The translations under genes were made by a program, and so were the position numbers. DNA of 64,000 nucleotides from Liriodendron chinense (taxonomy: Eukaryota > Streptophyta > Magnoliopsida > Magnoliales > Magnoliaceae). This document shows, piece by piece, positions 1 through 12,394 of the stretch. Positions within the stretch are counted from its first letter, which is position 1. Each line of letters starts with the position of its first letter. The notes beneath the pieces are model-generated. The model was not told the DNA's origin and did no database searches. It saw only the letters and a list, made by a program, of their open reading frames with translations. The stretch is from assembly GCA_003013855.2 (NCBI GenBank), contig ML058526.1:5394001-5458000 (forward strand). Reading direction: 5' to 3'.

Positions 1-1170
1 AAATCCACATCCATTCCACATTTCACTAATATGCCAAAAAAAAAAAAAAAATGAAAAGAGAAAAAAAGGGAAAAAAAGGTAGTCATGATTGTGTGTGCCA
101 CTCCAGCGGTGGGAGCATACTACCTGTAACTTTGTTGAACCTGGAAAAACTACACAATGATTGTTGAATCTAGAAAAACTGTCATTTAACAGAAATTTTT
201 GGTTACCAAAAACATGAAGTAGATTGTAGACATTCTTTGTAGCAACATGTTGCACTTTCCCTATTCTATAGCCTGACCAACGGACATTTTAAAAGAAAAG
301 AAGAAAACTCACAAGCAAAAATTTCAGTTAGTGAAAATGAAAATCAGGATGTACAAATATTCAGGTGGCACTACAAAAAAATCAGGCCTCACCTATCATA
401 TAAACCCAAATCCACAAACTCCGCAAGAATAAGAATCTATACAATGATTCGGGCGGGCACCAGAAAAAAGAAATGGGCCCCACCTATCGTATAATATAGC
501 CTTTTCTCTTTTATAAAACCATGAGAGTGGGCTCGACAAAAGGAGTTGAGCCACGCCTTTCCTAAAATGAAACCAAACCATGAAGTTTATAATTATAGGC
601 AGCCGCCCCAACTTCAAACAAAAAGAAACAAAAAAATTTAAAAATCAGCCCACATCTCCCCTCGATTTGAACTAGCAGATCGTTGCCTTTAGCACCCTCC
701 ACTGAATACTAATTAAGCTTGGGATCATAGACTTTCTTTTCTCCAATGCGGAATGAAAAATTCTGCAAAATTATATGATAGGAAACAATTAGCATAACAG
801 GTACAACTTACTTCCAGTTTAGACAAAGTACCATGCATTAGTACCATGTAATAAACCAATAAACCAATAATGCGCCACACAAGTACAAATTAGCTACCAA
901 ATAAGGAAGTTCCATGTTCATAAGAACATGAATTTTTTTTTTTTTTTTTTTACAAAATTGTCAAAATACCTTATTTCAAAATTAACGGCCAAAATGGTAT
1001 CAAGTTACTCCTGAAAACAAAAGTTACTCCTGCAAACAAAATCGAAAAAAAAATATTCAGTTACCTATTCACTAAAACTTGAAATTTGAAGTATGTAAAA
1101 ATGTACTTTTTATAAAAAGATAATGTAATATAAGTGAAAAACAGTGCTGGTTTTATTAGTTGTTTTATTT
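1..1170. other. no gene recognised
   Basis: AT-rich noncoding sequence lying 3' of the FAR1-like gene. It has long A runs near 40-80 and a T run near 932-950. Nothing in any frame resembles a known protein. Confidence 0.6.
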
Positions 1171-3662
1171 TTAACTTACATTTGCTTTATTTAACCTCAT
1201 ACCACGACCCAGCCCCTTAGCATTTCCTCTTGGCCTACCAACTCCTTTTCCCTTTCCTCTTTCAATAGTAGTGTCGATACTATAAAAATAATAAATCTAG
1301 CTTAGAAGGATTTAATGAAGAAAGAATCAAATGTAAAATATTGTAAAGATTATGTATACCTTGCTTCTTCAGATGCATTATTAACTTGCTTATATGTAGG
1401 GAAAGTTCGTTTGTCGTGCCCAATAACCCACTTGTTACACCCACGGCACAACTTATTATTCTCTTCCCTACCAGATTTAAATCTTTTATTTGTGCGGCCT
1501 TTAGTACTTACAACCATTGGATCAAATACTACGAAGGAGTTCTTATAATGTGAATTGACAAATGGGTTACTTTCGCCTCCTTCAACATTATGACCAATAC
1601 CGACATCTTTTTCAACTCCACTTTGCTGACGAACATTTGCAACCAAATCTCGTAAACATGACAAAACAGGTTGCATTATTTCGGGAGTCCTTGTCCCTTC
1701 ATTTATTAAATAGTTTATCATACGAGATATTTCATTACGTCCCAAGATGGTTGACTCATCGATATTTATAGATGAAGGAGTTGGGTCACTTTTATATTTT
1801 TCCTTTGCACTACGTGTCCACCTTGTAAGAATATAATGAGGTGGCATTTTTACGACAGATTCTTCCTTGAACACAACTAATAAATGCCTGCAAACAATCC
1901 CACGAAATTCAAAGCTTCGACAAGTACAAGAACCGAATTGTTCATCACCATTCCAAACAACTGTATAGATTTTATCATTCCTTCTACAGTCGAATATATT
2001 GTATATAGTCAATGGCCCATTCTTCTCTACCAACTTACTAAGAAGTGATACAATTTCCTTTACCTTAACTTGAAATTCATAAAACACTTCTCTTGTATAA
2101 ATATTCGCCATCTCTGCTTTAATATCGATTGGGGTTATTGCTATAGGTGTACTATAAGAGGTGTCACAATCAGCCTTCAGATCATCGTGCCTTCGTTTTT
2201 GTAAAGCACGATCATAACCTTCTGCAAATTCTAATAATGTTGACTTATGACAAACAAAATAATCAAAAAATGCGTTCATGCCCTCACTTCGTTGTGTTGT
2301 CGACATCCCTGCATAAAATGTCTTCTTGACGTAAGATGGAACCCACATCTTACGTATCGCGTACAAATCGTGCAGCCATTTATTCTCTTCAAGATTATAA
2401 TCTGCAATCATCTTCGACCACAATGCCTCGAATTCATCTTCCTCATCGCACTTATATACACAATTTTTCCAATCAATATTGAAGGACGGATTTTCGTTAA
2501 TAACTTGACCCAACTTCTCTGGAAGCTTCTGAACAATATGCCACATGCACAATCTATGCTCCATATTCGAAAATACGTTTGCAATTGCAGCAGCAATGGC
2601 TGGATCTTGATCTGTGATTATGGCCTTCGGATGCTTCCCCCCCATAGCTTGTAGCCATGCTTGAAATAACCATTCAAAATCTTCAATAGTTTCACCAAAC
2701 AGAAGCCCAGCACCAAATAAGATTGATTGCTTATGGTGGTTGACTCCAACAAATGGACCAAAAGGCATGTCAAATTCATTTGTCTTGTACGTCGTGTCAA
2801 AACATACAACATCACCGAACGCTTGATAATCTAATTTTGAAATATTATCTGCCCAAAAATAAGATGCTAATCTACATTCGTTATCAATCTGGATTGCATA
2901 GGTGAACTTATCATCATTTGTGTGCTTATTTTGAAAATAAAGAAGCAATTCTTGAGCACTCCTTCCATGCTTGTCACGTCTTTGAATTTTAAGGGCATTC
3001 CTAGCATCTTCATCGATAAAACCCATTTTATCATGTCAACCAGCTTCATTTGCAAAAAAATTTAACACTTTGGAAGGACCAATACCTGCTTTTTTCATAT
3101 TTATCATAATATCCTTATGAGAATCCATAAAATGCCGATGTGATCGTAAACAATGAACCTTACTTGGACTCATTAAAGTGTGATTGTGTTCTTCCACAAA
3201 TGTCTTCACTTCCCATCTGTCTATTCCATTCTTGCGGACCACAATCTTAGCCTTGCAATTACATCTTGTCATACCTCTTGGTCTCTTCTTATGATTTGTT
3301 GCTTCAGTGTACTTGCTATCTCGATGCCCTTCTTTGGAACATGTGAAACTTCGCATTATTGTTTCACCTGTTTTCATACTATTTTGAGTAGAACCTTTTC
3401 GTATGCTAAATCCACACCATCTTGCATACATGTTATAAAAATCATATGCATCATTTACAGAATTAAACACTTTACCAACTATTGGTTTCACTTCTTCAGG
3501 TGCTTTTGGAATGAATTCATATGGATTTGTGGTTATTCCTTTTTCCCAGTACATTCCATGTTCTTTCGAAATGTGATTATCAATTATTACGTCGACAATG
3601 CTACATGAAACAATAGGCAGTCCATGTTGATTCTCTACACCCACATTTGGCTGTGACTCCAT
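1171..3662 (-). pseudogene. FAR1-RELATED SEQUENCE (FRS) protein, one in-frame stop
   Basis: FRS proteins are transcription factors domesticated from Mutator-like transposases and act in the nucleus. The first 208 codons (3662-3036) hold a FAR1 DNA-binding domain at about residues 70-165, with the C-x(n)-CNC-x(n)-HNH zinc pattern. A TGA at 3036-3038 interrupts, and the same frame resumes at once. The second part (from 3026) holds a MULE transposase domain (acidic residues in CFDTTYK and ITDQDPA), a SWIM finger (CTC ... CRH) and a zinc knuckle starting CRGCNKW. I infer an 80-bp intron at 1280-1359 (GT donor, AG acceptor after TTATTTTTAT). The last exon, 1279-1171, adds a basic GRPRGNAKGLGRG tail, as in this family. 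Total length would be about 800 residues, normal for FRS. It is either a recent pseudogene or carries a sequencing error. The second Cys of the knuckle appears replaced by Phe. Autonomous MULE transposase is a less likely alternative; no terminal repeats were found. Confidence 0.85.
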
Positions 3663-5350
3663 TTCCTAGGCCACAATTCCAAAGTAAACCTTAGTGATTG
3701 AAACAAAGATCACTTTAACATGCATTCAAACAATTGAAACAAAGATGAGACAAAATTCCAATCCTTATTTTTATAAAAAGAAGGGAAAAAATAAATTTGT
3801 ATAGAAATTTCAGAATACCTTGATTTGAAATTACAAATTTGATTGCCAAAACAACCATAATAGAACACATTTGTAAATTTTTTTTTTTTTTTTTTTTAAA
3901 ATGAATTGTGTAAGTTGTCAATTAAAAGAATTTTAAATTTCAGATAGCCTGGAATCACATTAATCAGACAACCCTAACTGTACAATTGGCAGTCTATCAA
4001 AAGGCTAGAAAGGTATGGCAGGGAGAGAGAAGGTCATCCCTTGCATAGGGTATGACCAGAAAGGTATGGCAGCTTCAGTTTTGAGTTTCTGATCTTAGTG
4101 GTCTAGGTAAGTATTACTACCTGACTATTTTGATCATGGCACATTCATGGTGGATACCACCGGACAAGCAATTCAGGAATTGTATACAAACTGCCACATC
4201 CCCACATTTTCCAAAAAATCAGGAAAACCAAAGTAATGCTTGGTTCATCGCATCCATTGCTCTAGTGGCCCCATCTTGGATGAACCATGCCCAAAAAGTA
4301 TCTTCATTTAGTCAATTCTAACCATGCTCTAGTGGCCCCATTTATTATTATAATTATTATTATTATTTTGCCAAAACATGTTTTGGATCATACCCTATGC
4401 AAGGGATGGTAAGAAACCTATATATGTTGAACTATAATTGTGGGAGTCTCAGTTTGGCTTGGCAAAACCTAGCCAAAACTACAATTCAACCAATACCATG
4501 GCCCACTTGACGAATGGACTAGCTTGAATTTTGGGCATATAAATCGACATGATGGGAAATGCATGATGAACGATGTGGAGATCTGGATCTCACAACTACG
4601 TCGTGACCCAAATCCTCATTTGCATTATTCAATTCATTAACAGGTATGTTTTCAGCATTAAACACAAGCAAGTAGAATTTTGCTAATCTACCAAAGTGGA
4701 GAGGAAATTGAGTTGGGGAAATAAATCCAAAATATAAAAAATATAGAAAATTATCAGGTGGGCCAAATGTGAAATAGAAGGTTTTGGGTGGTGTAGATTA
4801 GTTTTCCATGGTGTGGTCCAGCTGATGATACGATCAGTCTGAAGTTTGTGCGTCACATCACTGTAGTCAACCGCACGTTTTGGGAATGTTGGATGTCATG
4901 CACACACTACGTGGGACCCACATCAATGATTCACTGTATAAGCCATCTTGGGCCTGGGCCTTTTGGTTAATAGCAGGCACCTATGAAGCTCAATCCATCA
5001 AGCCAAGCCCGTTTGAACCCTGCCATGCTGGCATCCTAGACTGCTAATCAGGATGGGTCCCCTGATCACTGATGTGCCTTGGCATCAAGATAAAAACCTG
5101 TTGCAATTAAGAACATCTTGACCGTAGGATTTGGGTAACGGTAGTGAAACACTGGTCAAGTCTTTTAACCATCCATTTCTAGTAGTTCGGATCCCTCAGC
5201 GAACCCGAATTTAGGCCATCATTCATTCATTGCTGGGACCATCTAATGGGCAGTCTCGATCTCATACACGAGCCGTGTTTAGACATTGTTGTGAGCAGGT
5301 TGTTCGACTAGGGGTGAATGCAACCGAAATGGTCCAATGATCAGAACCGT
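3663..5350. other. no gene recognised; possible 5' flank of FRS gene
   Basis: Noncoding sequence upstream of the FAR1-like ATG. It has a T run at about 3878-3897 and a short repeated phrase about a 'cataccctatgcaaggg' motif in both orientations (about 4034-4050 and 4388-4406). From about 4740 it contains the dispersed 'gtgggccc/accgtcc' repeats seen throughout the window. No coding signal was found. Confidence 0.5.
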
Positions 5351-5537
5351 CCATTTTCTATGTATGGGGCAATGATCCACTAGAAGCATGGTCATAGCCA
5401 TTGATTTTACGATCCACATTCAACTTAGAAGTATTTGTTATCAGAATTCTCCCTGAAAAAAAAGGATCCAGAAGGTGGATGGTTCCAATCATCGGACCAT
5501 GCTTCTAGTGGATCATTGCCCCATACATAGAAAATGG
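5351..5537. repeat. perfect 43-bp inverted repeat with 101-bp loop
   Basis: Bases 5351-5393 are the exact reverse complement of 5495-5537. The arms start CCATTTTCTATGTATGGGGC on the left and end with the complement on the right. The spacer is 101 bp (5394-5494). RNA from either strand could fold into a long perfect hairpin. It may be an inverted duplication of a dispersed repeat, a foldback MITE or a young small-RNA hairpin; nothing here decides. Confidence 0.85.
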
Positions 5538-5689
5538 AATTGGGAAAATATTGGGAAAATGTTGGTACCTGTTTCTCTCTCCTTTCTTTTCCTTGTTTCT
5601 GGATTGCAACGTCGCAGTAGGGGGAGATTGAAAATTCCGACTGAAAATGGCGGATTTCTTGGTACCGAATGGAGGTGAGAAAGAGAGGG

Positions 5690-5692
<3 letters not shown>

Positions 5693-5733
<41 letters not shown>
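5693..5733. repeat. (GA)n microsatellite
   Basis: An uninterrupted run of about 20 GA dinucleotides. It produces artefactual Ser-Leu repeat ORFs on the minus strand. Confidence 0.95.
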
Positions 5734-5734
<1 letters not shown>

Positions 5735-5880
5735 AACAGGGGAGACGGACGGGCAGGGTTGGGTTTGGTTTTTGTTTTTGTTTTTTTTTTTCTATAACTT
5801 TTATATGGGTCGTGTATGTACATGACCCAATACTAATATTACTTCCAACCGTCCGTTTTTTCAGACGATCCGACGATGCA

Positions 5881-5940
5881 TAGAGGGCCACGTCTCGACC
5901 TCATGGGTGCTCCCATGCGCTCGACCTCATAGTACCATTT

Positions 5941-5943
<3 letters not shown>
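5881..5943. mobile_element. MITE end fragment, inverted relative to 6025-6544
   Basis: Read on the minus strand from 5943, this begins GGGAAATGGTACTATGAGGTC and continues through a subterminal CATGAGGTCGAG motif. It matches the first 65 bp of the MITE at 6025. No opposite end was found upstream, so only one end is present. It faces the other copy across the TA array. Confidence 0.65.

Positions 5944-6024
<81 letters not shown>
5944..6024. repeat. (TA)n microsatellite
   Basis: About 40 TA dinucleotides without interruption, flanked on both sides by inverted copies of the same MITE terminus. Confidence 0.95.
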
Positions 6025-6026
<2 letters not shown>

Positions 6027-6542
6027 GAAATGGTATTATGAGGTCGACCTCATGGGAACACTTCCCATGAGGTCGAGCTGTGTGGGCCCCATTGTGATGT
6101 GGATTGAAAATCATCACCATGCATTTGATAGGTCCTCTTTAGGATATGGGATATCCCAAAAATCAGCTGTATATGGAACTCTGGTGGGCCATACCATCAA
6201 AAACCATGTGAAGGCATGCCTAAATGATCTAAAATCACTTAGTGGGTCCCACCTGAGTTTTGGATTTGGCTGAAACTTGGTCCAACCCCTCATCCAAGTG
6301 ACACACACACAATGGATGGGCTGGATTTGTGAACCACATCTCAGTGGGCCCAACAAGCAATCATGAAGGTTTTAATGGGCGGGTAACCCCTCTCAACTGT
6401 TGCCTGTGGTGTGGCCCACCTAAGTCATCAATTAACTTAATATTCAAGCCCGTGTCCCATCATGGAATGGTGCATCTAACTAATGGGGTAGATGTTCGAT
6501 CCACATCATGGTGGGGCCCACACAGACCTCATAGTACCATTT

Positions 6543-6544
<2 letters not shown>
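6025..6544. mobile_element. 520-bp MITE with TA-type target site
   Basis: The left end reads GGGAAATGGTATTATGAGGTC. The right end, read on minus, is TGGAAATGGTACTATGAGGTC, so the terminal inverted repeats differ at two positions over 21 bp. Further in, the inverted similarity continues through TGTGTGGGCCCCA and a GATGTGGAT motif, with about 35 bp extra on the left. Both sides abut TA arrays, consistent with a TA target duplication (Tc1/mariner-type behaviour). There is no coding capacity. Superfamily assignment is inference only. Confidence 0.7.

Positions 6545-6627
<83 letters not shown>
6545..6627. repeat. (TA)n followed by (TAA)n microsatellite
   Basis: About 27 TA units to roughly 6599 pass directly into about 9 TAA units. 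The array starts at the right end of the MITE. Confidence 0.95.
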
Positions 6628-6629
<2 letters not shown>

Positions 6630-8908
6630 GTTTGTAAAAACAATACTTTTTATTTTTCCCAAGTTCGGCCTCAGCTCAAAAAGCTTGAGCTCGGCTTGAA
6701 TCCTATTCGACTTTGGCTTGAAAGCTCAGTCAAGTCAGCTCGATCATTTCAGTCTAGCTTGAAGGCTGAGCTGAACTTAACATGATCTAGGGTGGTCATT
6801 GGTCGAGCCTAGCTTGAACACTCGGCTTGTGTACAGCTCTACCGTGAATACAGGAGTCATGCCCACTTAGGGATTCTGTGCAACATGTAAGGACTTATGA
6901 TATTACCTAGACTCCCATAGTAGGGCGGTTGATGGGCTGGAAAGGTCCATCAGCTCTCAGGCCAATCCTGCCAAGTGCTGGCTTGGGTTGTATTTTTAAG
7001 CTAGTGGGCTCGACTTGGGTCTGATTCTCAGTCCTAGCAAACAAACAAGCTGGGCTCAAGCTAGGATAGCAATCTGTTCTATTTGAGGTTAGGCCGGAGT
7101 CCAAATCAAGGCCCTTTACATCTTTCATGGGCTGAGTTTGGAGCCTAACTTTCAGGTTAGTGACTCATGGGGGCCTAATCTTCGGGCCCAAAATTTAAAT
7201 GGGCTGGACTCAAGCTGACTTAAACGAGTCAAGCATGGCTCGTTGATCAGCAGAGTGGCAAATATAGCTCCTGGAAATTTCCCATGAGATTTTAAATTCA
7301 AACGTTTTTCTTGTGATCTTATAAAAATTCTGGCTAAAAATAAAATGCCAAAAGGTATTTTATTAGAGGAATTTACCAAATAGAGCCTCCAGTAACCAAT
7401 ATTCACAGGCAGTGCATTTTAAGAGAAGTTCCTCCTTTCCTTTTTCTTTACGACAAAGTAAGAAATTAAAAGCTGTGGTGTCTACGTTGTATGTGTTTCA
7501 CATCCCATCCATCCAACAAATGCACATCAACATTATTATTAGACGAACTAAAAATATGAAGGATGCAAGGTGGGCCAATGCCCCAGTTGAAGTGTAGTCC
7601 ATCTGATCATTTGATTGACCTGATGCATTGTTAGTCTATGTCACCATATTATGGTGCATATGTGTAACAGATTGGATGTTATACACATACCATGTGGGTC
7701 TCATAGGTCTCGAGCTTTATTACTTGAAAAATAATAATTAAATGAGAGCATTTTTATAATCTCTTCACTCTAAAAGCACCTTGGCGCAGTTTCGGATCAT
7801 GCATTGGAAACATTATTTGTAAAATATAAATTTGTCGGTAGAAAGGTTGGGAAAACTACAAACTACCAAGATTTGAAAATCTAACATATTCTCACATGTT
7901 AGCATGATATTATCAATTATTCAATTTCCACAAAAATATTACAAGGTTTTAAAAATCTAGGCAATATTTAACACAATAAAGCTACGTCCATGTAGAAAGG
8001 ATGGGAAAAATGATTCATATGTGCTAACCAACAAATGCAAGTTCCATAAGAAGAATATATGCCAAACATTACTTGCATAAATGAACTAATAAAGCATGAC
8101 TATTCCCTTTGTCCTAAGCCGACCATTCTTTCTTTTTTATTTTTTATTAAAGGTTGTAATTAATATATAATTAGTATGTACTTATATAATTTAATATTAA
8201 ATATGTAAAGCAGTCACATTTATTCAGCTATTAACAAAAATAAAACAATTATATGAATAAAACTTATGTAAGCTCGTTTGATCGTCCTAAAGCGAAAGTA
8301 ATAAGAGGTACAAGACCGGTGGGCCCCTTTAATGCTGAAATGGACGTCGTGCATGGGGTTAGCTGAAGAGAGCACTCAATGAAATTCAAAATCGGTGCCA
8401 ATCGGCAAGAGAGGAGAAAGAAGTCACATGGATCACCATGCACGAATTCGTGATAAATGGGATAAATGCACATGGCCCATTACCAATAACAAAAAAATTG
8501 AAAAAGATAATAAGAAAGTGATTGTCTTGTGGCTAAAAATAGCTAGGGTGGGTACTAAGTATAGTATATTTAGAAAGAATTCTTCCTTCATCTCCCAACG
8601 CCCTAGACACAAAGGTGATCCACAACACATGTGTGAGGTCCTGGCCGTCCATCGGGTGGGCCCACAATAAATGTGTGGTATCCAAAAAATTAGGTCAATT
8701 TTATCTAACTCCATTTTTTTTTTTTTTTTTTATCATTCACTTGCAACTGGCTAGATGATCCAATTGACCTTATGGGCCGGACTCGACGAACGGCACAGAT
8801 CTCACATGGGTTCACATGTGCAGCATGAATAGTTTCCTAAACCTAAATTCATGCAAATCAGCTTAGGATCTCCCACACATTTTTTCATGTTTTTTTTTTT
8901 GTTTTTTT

Positions 8909-8958
<50 letters not shown>

Positions 8959-9881
8959 AGAACTCCTATCTAATCAAAGCAGATTAGGTAGTTAAAAGGG
9001 GGTGCACACATGCACCTGCCCCAACAACATTAGGTTACACCATAAAATATGGTACAATACAAACCCTAAATGAAGGAAATGCAAGTACAAATGATAGAAA
9101 TGAAAAGGACTATACCGTAGGAGCTCATGACTTCCATACTAAATTCCCACATACTTTAGAAAATGCCAAGCGTGTGGGAGCCCTGCCCATCCACACGCAA
9201 GTGCATGCGATGATGTGGAGCACATGTGCAAGATCAGATCATTCTGTCAGGTGGGCACCATTGCTAAGATCTTCTAATCTAAATATCAAGCCATTTCGCA
9301 CATTTAATGGGCCACATCATACAAAACAAATGGACGGATAGAATGATTTTTTAGCCCTAGGTTTAATTTGCAAATTGTGGCCTACCTGAGAAATAAAATT
9401 GCATGATTTTTTAGATGTAAGATCTAAGAACTATTTCAAACCAGATGGAAGGCTACGATCTTGTGTATGTGTTTTATATTGTCACGTGTGCTTGCGTGTG
9501 GGTGAGCAGGACTCCACACGGACCCGTGTGGAGTTAGCAGAATTCGCATCTTTCTTACTTTAATGACATTACACCTTGGCTTTGATGTCATGACAGACTC
9601 GTATTTCCAAGAATAATGAAAGGCGTATATAAAAATGGTATTAGGGCGAGTATATCTCGTGCAAATCCGAGTAAAAAAATGACACCCACCAAAATCGAGC
9701 CATGGCCCGAGATGGACTGATGGTCGGTGCCCGAAACCCTCGTGCAAGGAAGCTTCCTCCAATCGTAGATCGCATCTCTCATGAAAGGATCTAAATTACC
9801 AACTTGTCCCTGTAAGTTTTTGTCGTGTAGCTACAGCCATTTCTCGTACCTACACGCAGGTGCTCATGCGAACCTAGTGCA
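6628..9881. other. no gene recognised; includes (TA)n at 8912-8955
   Basis: Noncoding sequence. Around 6660-7250 it is rich in 'gctcgactt/agctcag' phrases of an old dispersed repeat. A T run lies at 8715-8731 and an uninterrupted TA array of about 22 units at 8912-8955. The longest open frames are about 110 codons and resemble nothing known. Confidence 0.55.
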
Positions 9882-10670
9882 TACATGAAATCCGTTCATC
9901 AGGTGGGTTTTGCCTTGTACTTATTGTGGCCCTGGAATTGGGCTGTGCAGGGTAAGGGGTGATTCAATGGAGAGCCAAGACTGTATAAATTGGGGCCAAA
10001 AGGGTTGGCAAAAATGGCCTAACGTGCGCTTATAGCTTTGGACAACTGTTACTTACTATTAATAATAAATTTGATGGGTATATACATTAGAAAGCTATTA
10101 ACGGGCTTGACGACGCGCATGGAAGTTGATAGAGTTGGTTTCCTTAATAGATTTCTTGAGAAAAAGAGACATGGATTTCTTGCGAAAGGCTTTCGCAAGA
10201 ACTTCCTATGCTGGAAAGCTAGGTGGGTCCACTATGATGTTTGTGAGAAATCCATCCTGTCCATCGATTTTGCAAGCTCAATATTTTAGGATATGCGACT
10301 AAAAATCAGGTCAATCCAAAACTCAAGGAGACCATACTAGAGGGGAAATTGGGGAAAGAAATGCCTACCTTTGAATCCTTCTTAGGCTTCATCTTGATGT
10401 TTATATTCCATCTAGACGATTTATATCATTCTCGTTGAGATGAACTAAAAACACAAAAGCTTAGCCTGATACACAACTTTTTTAGCCATATGAATGTTTT
10501 AACAATAGTCTTTCAATCCCCACTATTTCCTCTCATGTGGCTCGCTTGAGTTTTGGATTTGCCTAATTTTTTGTCGCATGTCCTAAACCGAGCTCACAAA
10601 ATGGATAGACGAGGTGGATTTCTCATAAACATAATGGTGGGCCCCACCTAGCTTCCTAGTGCAAGAACTT
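9882..10670. repeat. 790-bp direct repeat, left copy
   Basis: It begins TACATGAAATCCGTTCATCA and is a diverged direct copy of 20196-20985, including the motif pair 'ggattt cttgcgaaaggctttcg' and the closing 'ccccacctagcttcctagtg'. It ends within a few bases of the left LTR of the old Tat-type element. No coding capacity. Confidence 0.8.
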
Positions 10671-10672
10671 CC

Positions 10673-11719
10673 TGCAGAAGTCTAGCCTCACAATTGCGGG
10701 ACCTTTGACGTCCAGTCCCTTGTATGAAATTCTGGGGTGAAGCGAGGTGTGGGAAAGGTGTATGCAAGGTCTCCTCCTTTGTATTTAAGTCAGGCTGAGA
10801 AGGTCCAACTACCATGGGTGCATTTCCTTTGTTCTTTTTCCCTCTCGCCATGGTGATCGGACACAAAGGAATGAGAGATATGGTTTAGACCTTAAACGAG
10901 TGAGAACATGACTTTGTCGGTTCCCACAGACAGAGCCAATCTGTTGTCGCTAGATTTTGGTACAATGGATAGATCAATTGATCGCCACCGCTGCACGAGT
11001 TATTGCCTCTGATCTCCCAGGATGAATGGACTAGATCCAAATAGGAGATGCTTTGGGTCCTGCAAATCACCAAAGAAAGCTAAAGGGGGTGGTCGGGGTC
11101 TGGCCATTAGCCCTCCGATGCTTAAGTTAAGTTGGGGGTCTGAGAGAGTAGAGGCAGAGTTTGGAGGAGATTGTGCGTACCTTAACCTATAGGAGAGTCC
11201 CCTATTTGTAGGGTTATTAGAGAGTTGTAGAGGGCAATTGACGTGGGCGTTATGCCCGTAATGGCCATCGTGATTCCCGATGACATGGATCACATTTGTA
11301 ACTATCGAAAACGTGTCTGGTTAATTCGGGCTCGTCCCTAGATTTTCGCACGTCCCTAATTCAGCCAAGCTCCCTAACTTGAGAGATATTTTAGATTGAA
11401 GTTGTAGGTCATAAATGAGATGTGAAGGCCAGATGATTCCATGATCGAGGATTGAGCTTATAGCTCGTTGGCCGTGTTCAGTAGAACAACTTAATTTGGG
11501 TTGTTTGATGTATCCAAAATGATCATCATAAACACCAGACTCTCGTAGTCCTTGTCCTCGGCTCTCATCTCTATTATGGTCGGGCACTTGGTGTCCAATG
11601 TCAAAGTCTTCATAGTCGAACTAACTTATACAAGCCAAGGGCTTGTACTTGGGCCTGTGGGCCGGTGAGCTTATCCGCTTTGGGCTCAACTGGGCCTAAC
11701 TTGAAATATCCTCACAACA
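10673..11719 (-). repeat. 3' LTR of the Tat-type remnant
   Basis: The terminal 300 bp (about 11425-11719) match 19918-20195 at clear but diverged identity; shared phrases include 'gagcttatagctcgttgg' and 'tccttgtc'. On minus the LTR begins TGTTGTGAGGATATTTC. The other boundary is placed where homology to the 790-bp flanking repeat stops and is uncertain by a few bases. Confidence 0.65.
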
Positions 11720-12394
11720 ATTGCCCACTACTCTCGAGACCGAGCTAATGAGGAGTTGATAGTAGCACACGTGGGATGAGCCGATCTGCTTGCAATGCAG
11801 GAATCCAAAAAAATATGAATTATAGGTTCAGTCCGCCCTTCGAGGAACGAAATCCTAAGCATTAATTACGAGATCCAAGAAATCATTAGCCGAGCACGAT
11901 TCTCAAAGCATCGCCATCATATATAATTGTATGGCGTCGTCAATGCCTTTTGAGTTCGGACGAATCGGTAAATGACACATGGTGATGGCTCTCCCAGTTG
12001 ATATGGTGCATTGATACCGAACTTCTCTCTTCATGACACGTGGCGACAGTTTGAGGCGGTGAGGCGTCATGACTGGTATGGACAAATGACGTGATGACAG
12101 GTGGATGGGGTGGCAACCGAGGAGGCCCGCCTCTGCCCGAGGCAATCCTTGACTGCCGTGTGGCTCTGTTTGGGAGCAGGGGACCTTGCCTATAAATACC
12201 CTCGTTCCTTCTTCATTTTCACCTTTTGTGATTTTTTGCATCCGAGCTTTGCTGATCTGCTTTTGCATTCCTGACTTAGCATTTTTGCCTTTTCGATCAG
12301 TTTTTTCGACTCTTCGTCCCAGCATCCCTGGTACGATCTCTATCACTTTGTCCTTTTTGGTGTTCTTCTCCTCTTCTTTTTTATTTGAGCTGAT
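11720..12394. other. internal untranslated part of the Tat-type element
   Basis: It starts next to the LTR with a sequence whose complement, GTAGTGGGCAATTGT, could be the polypurine tract. A TATAAATA box at 12190-12197, about 200 bp before the plus-strand ORF, may be the promoter of the antisense gene. No coding signal. Confidence 0.5.
12190..12197 (+). promoter_or_regulatory. putative TATA box of the antisense ORF
   Basis: TATAAATA in a GC-richer context, about 200 bp upstream of the ATG at 12395 and followed by a pyrimidine-rich leader. The placement fits independent transcription of the antisense ORF, but this is inference only. Confidence 0.4.

Noticed and set aside
5425..5891. Ser-Leu repeat ORFs on minus
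   Set aside because: Translation of the (GA)n tract at 5693-5733.
5839..6785. Open frames coding Tyr-Ile repeats
   Set aside because: They are translations of the TA and TAA microsatellites.
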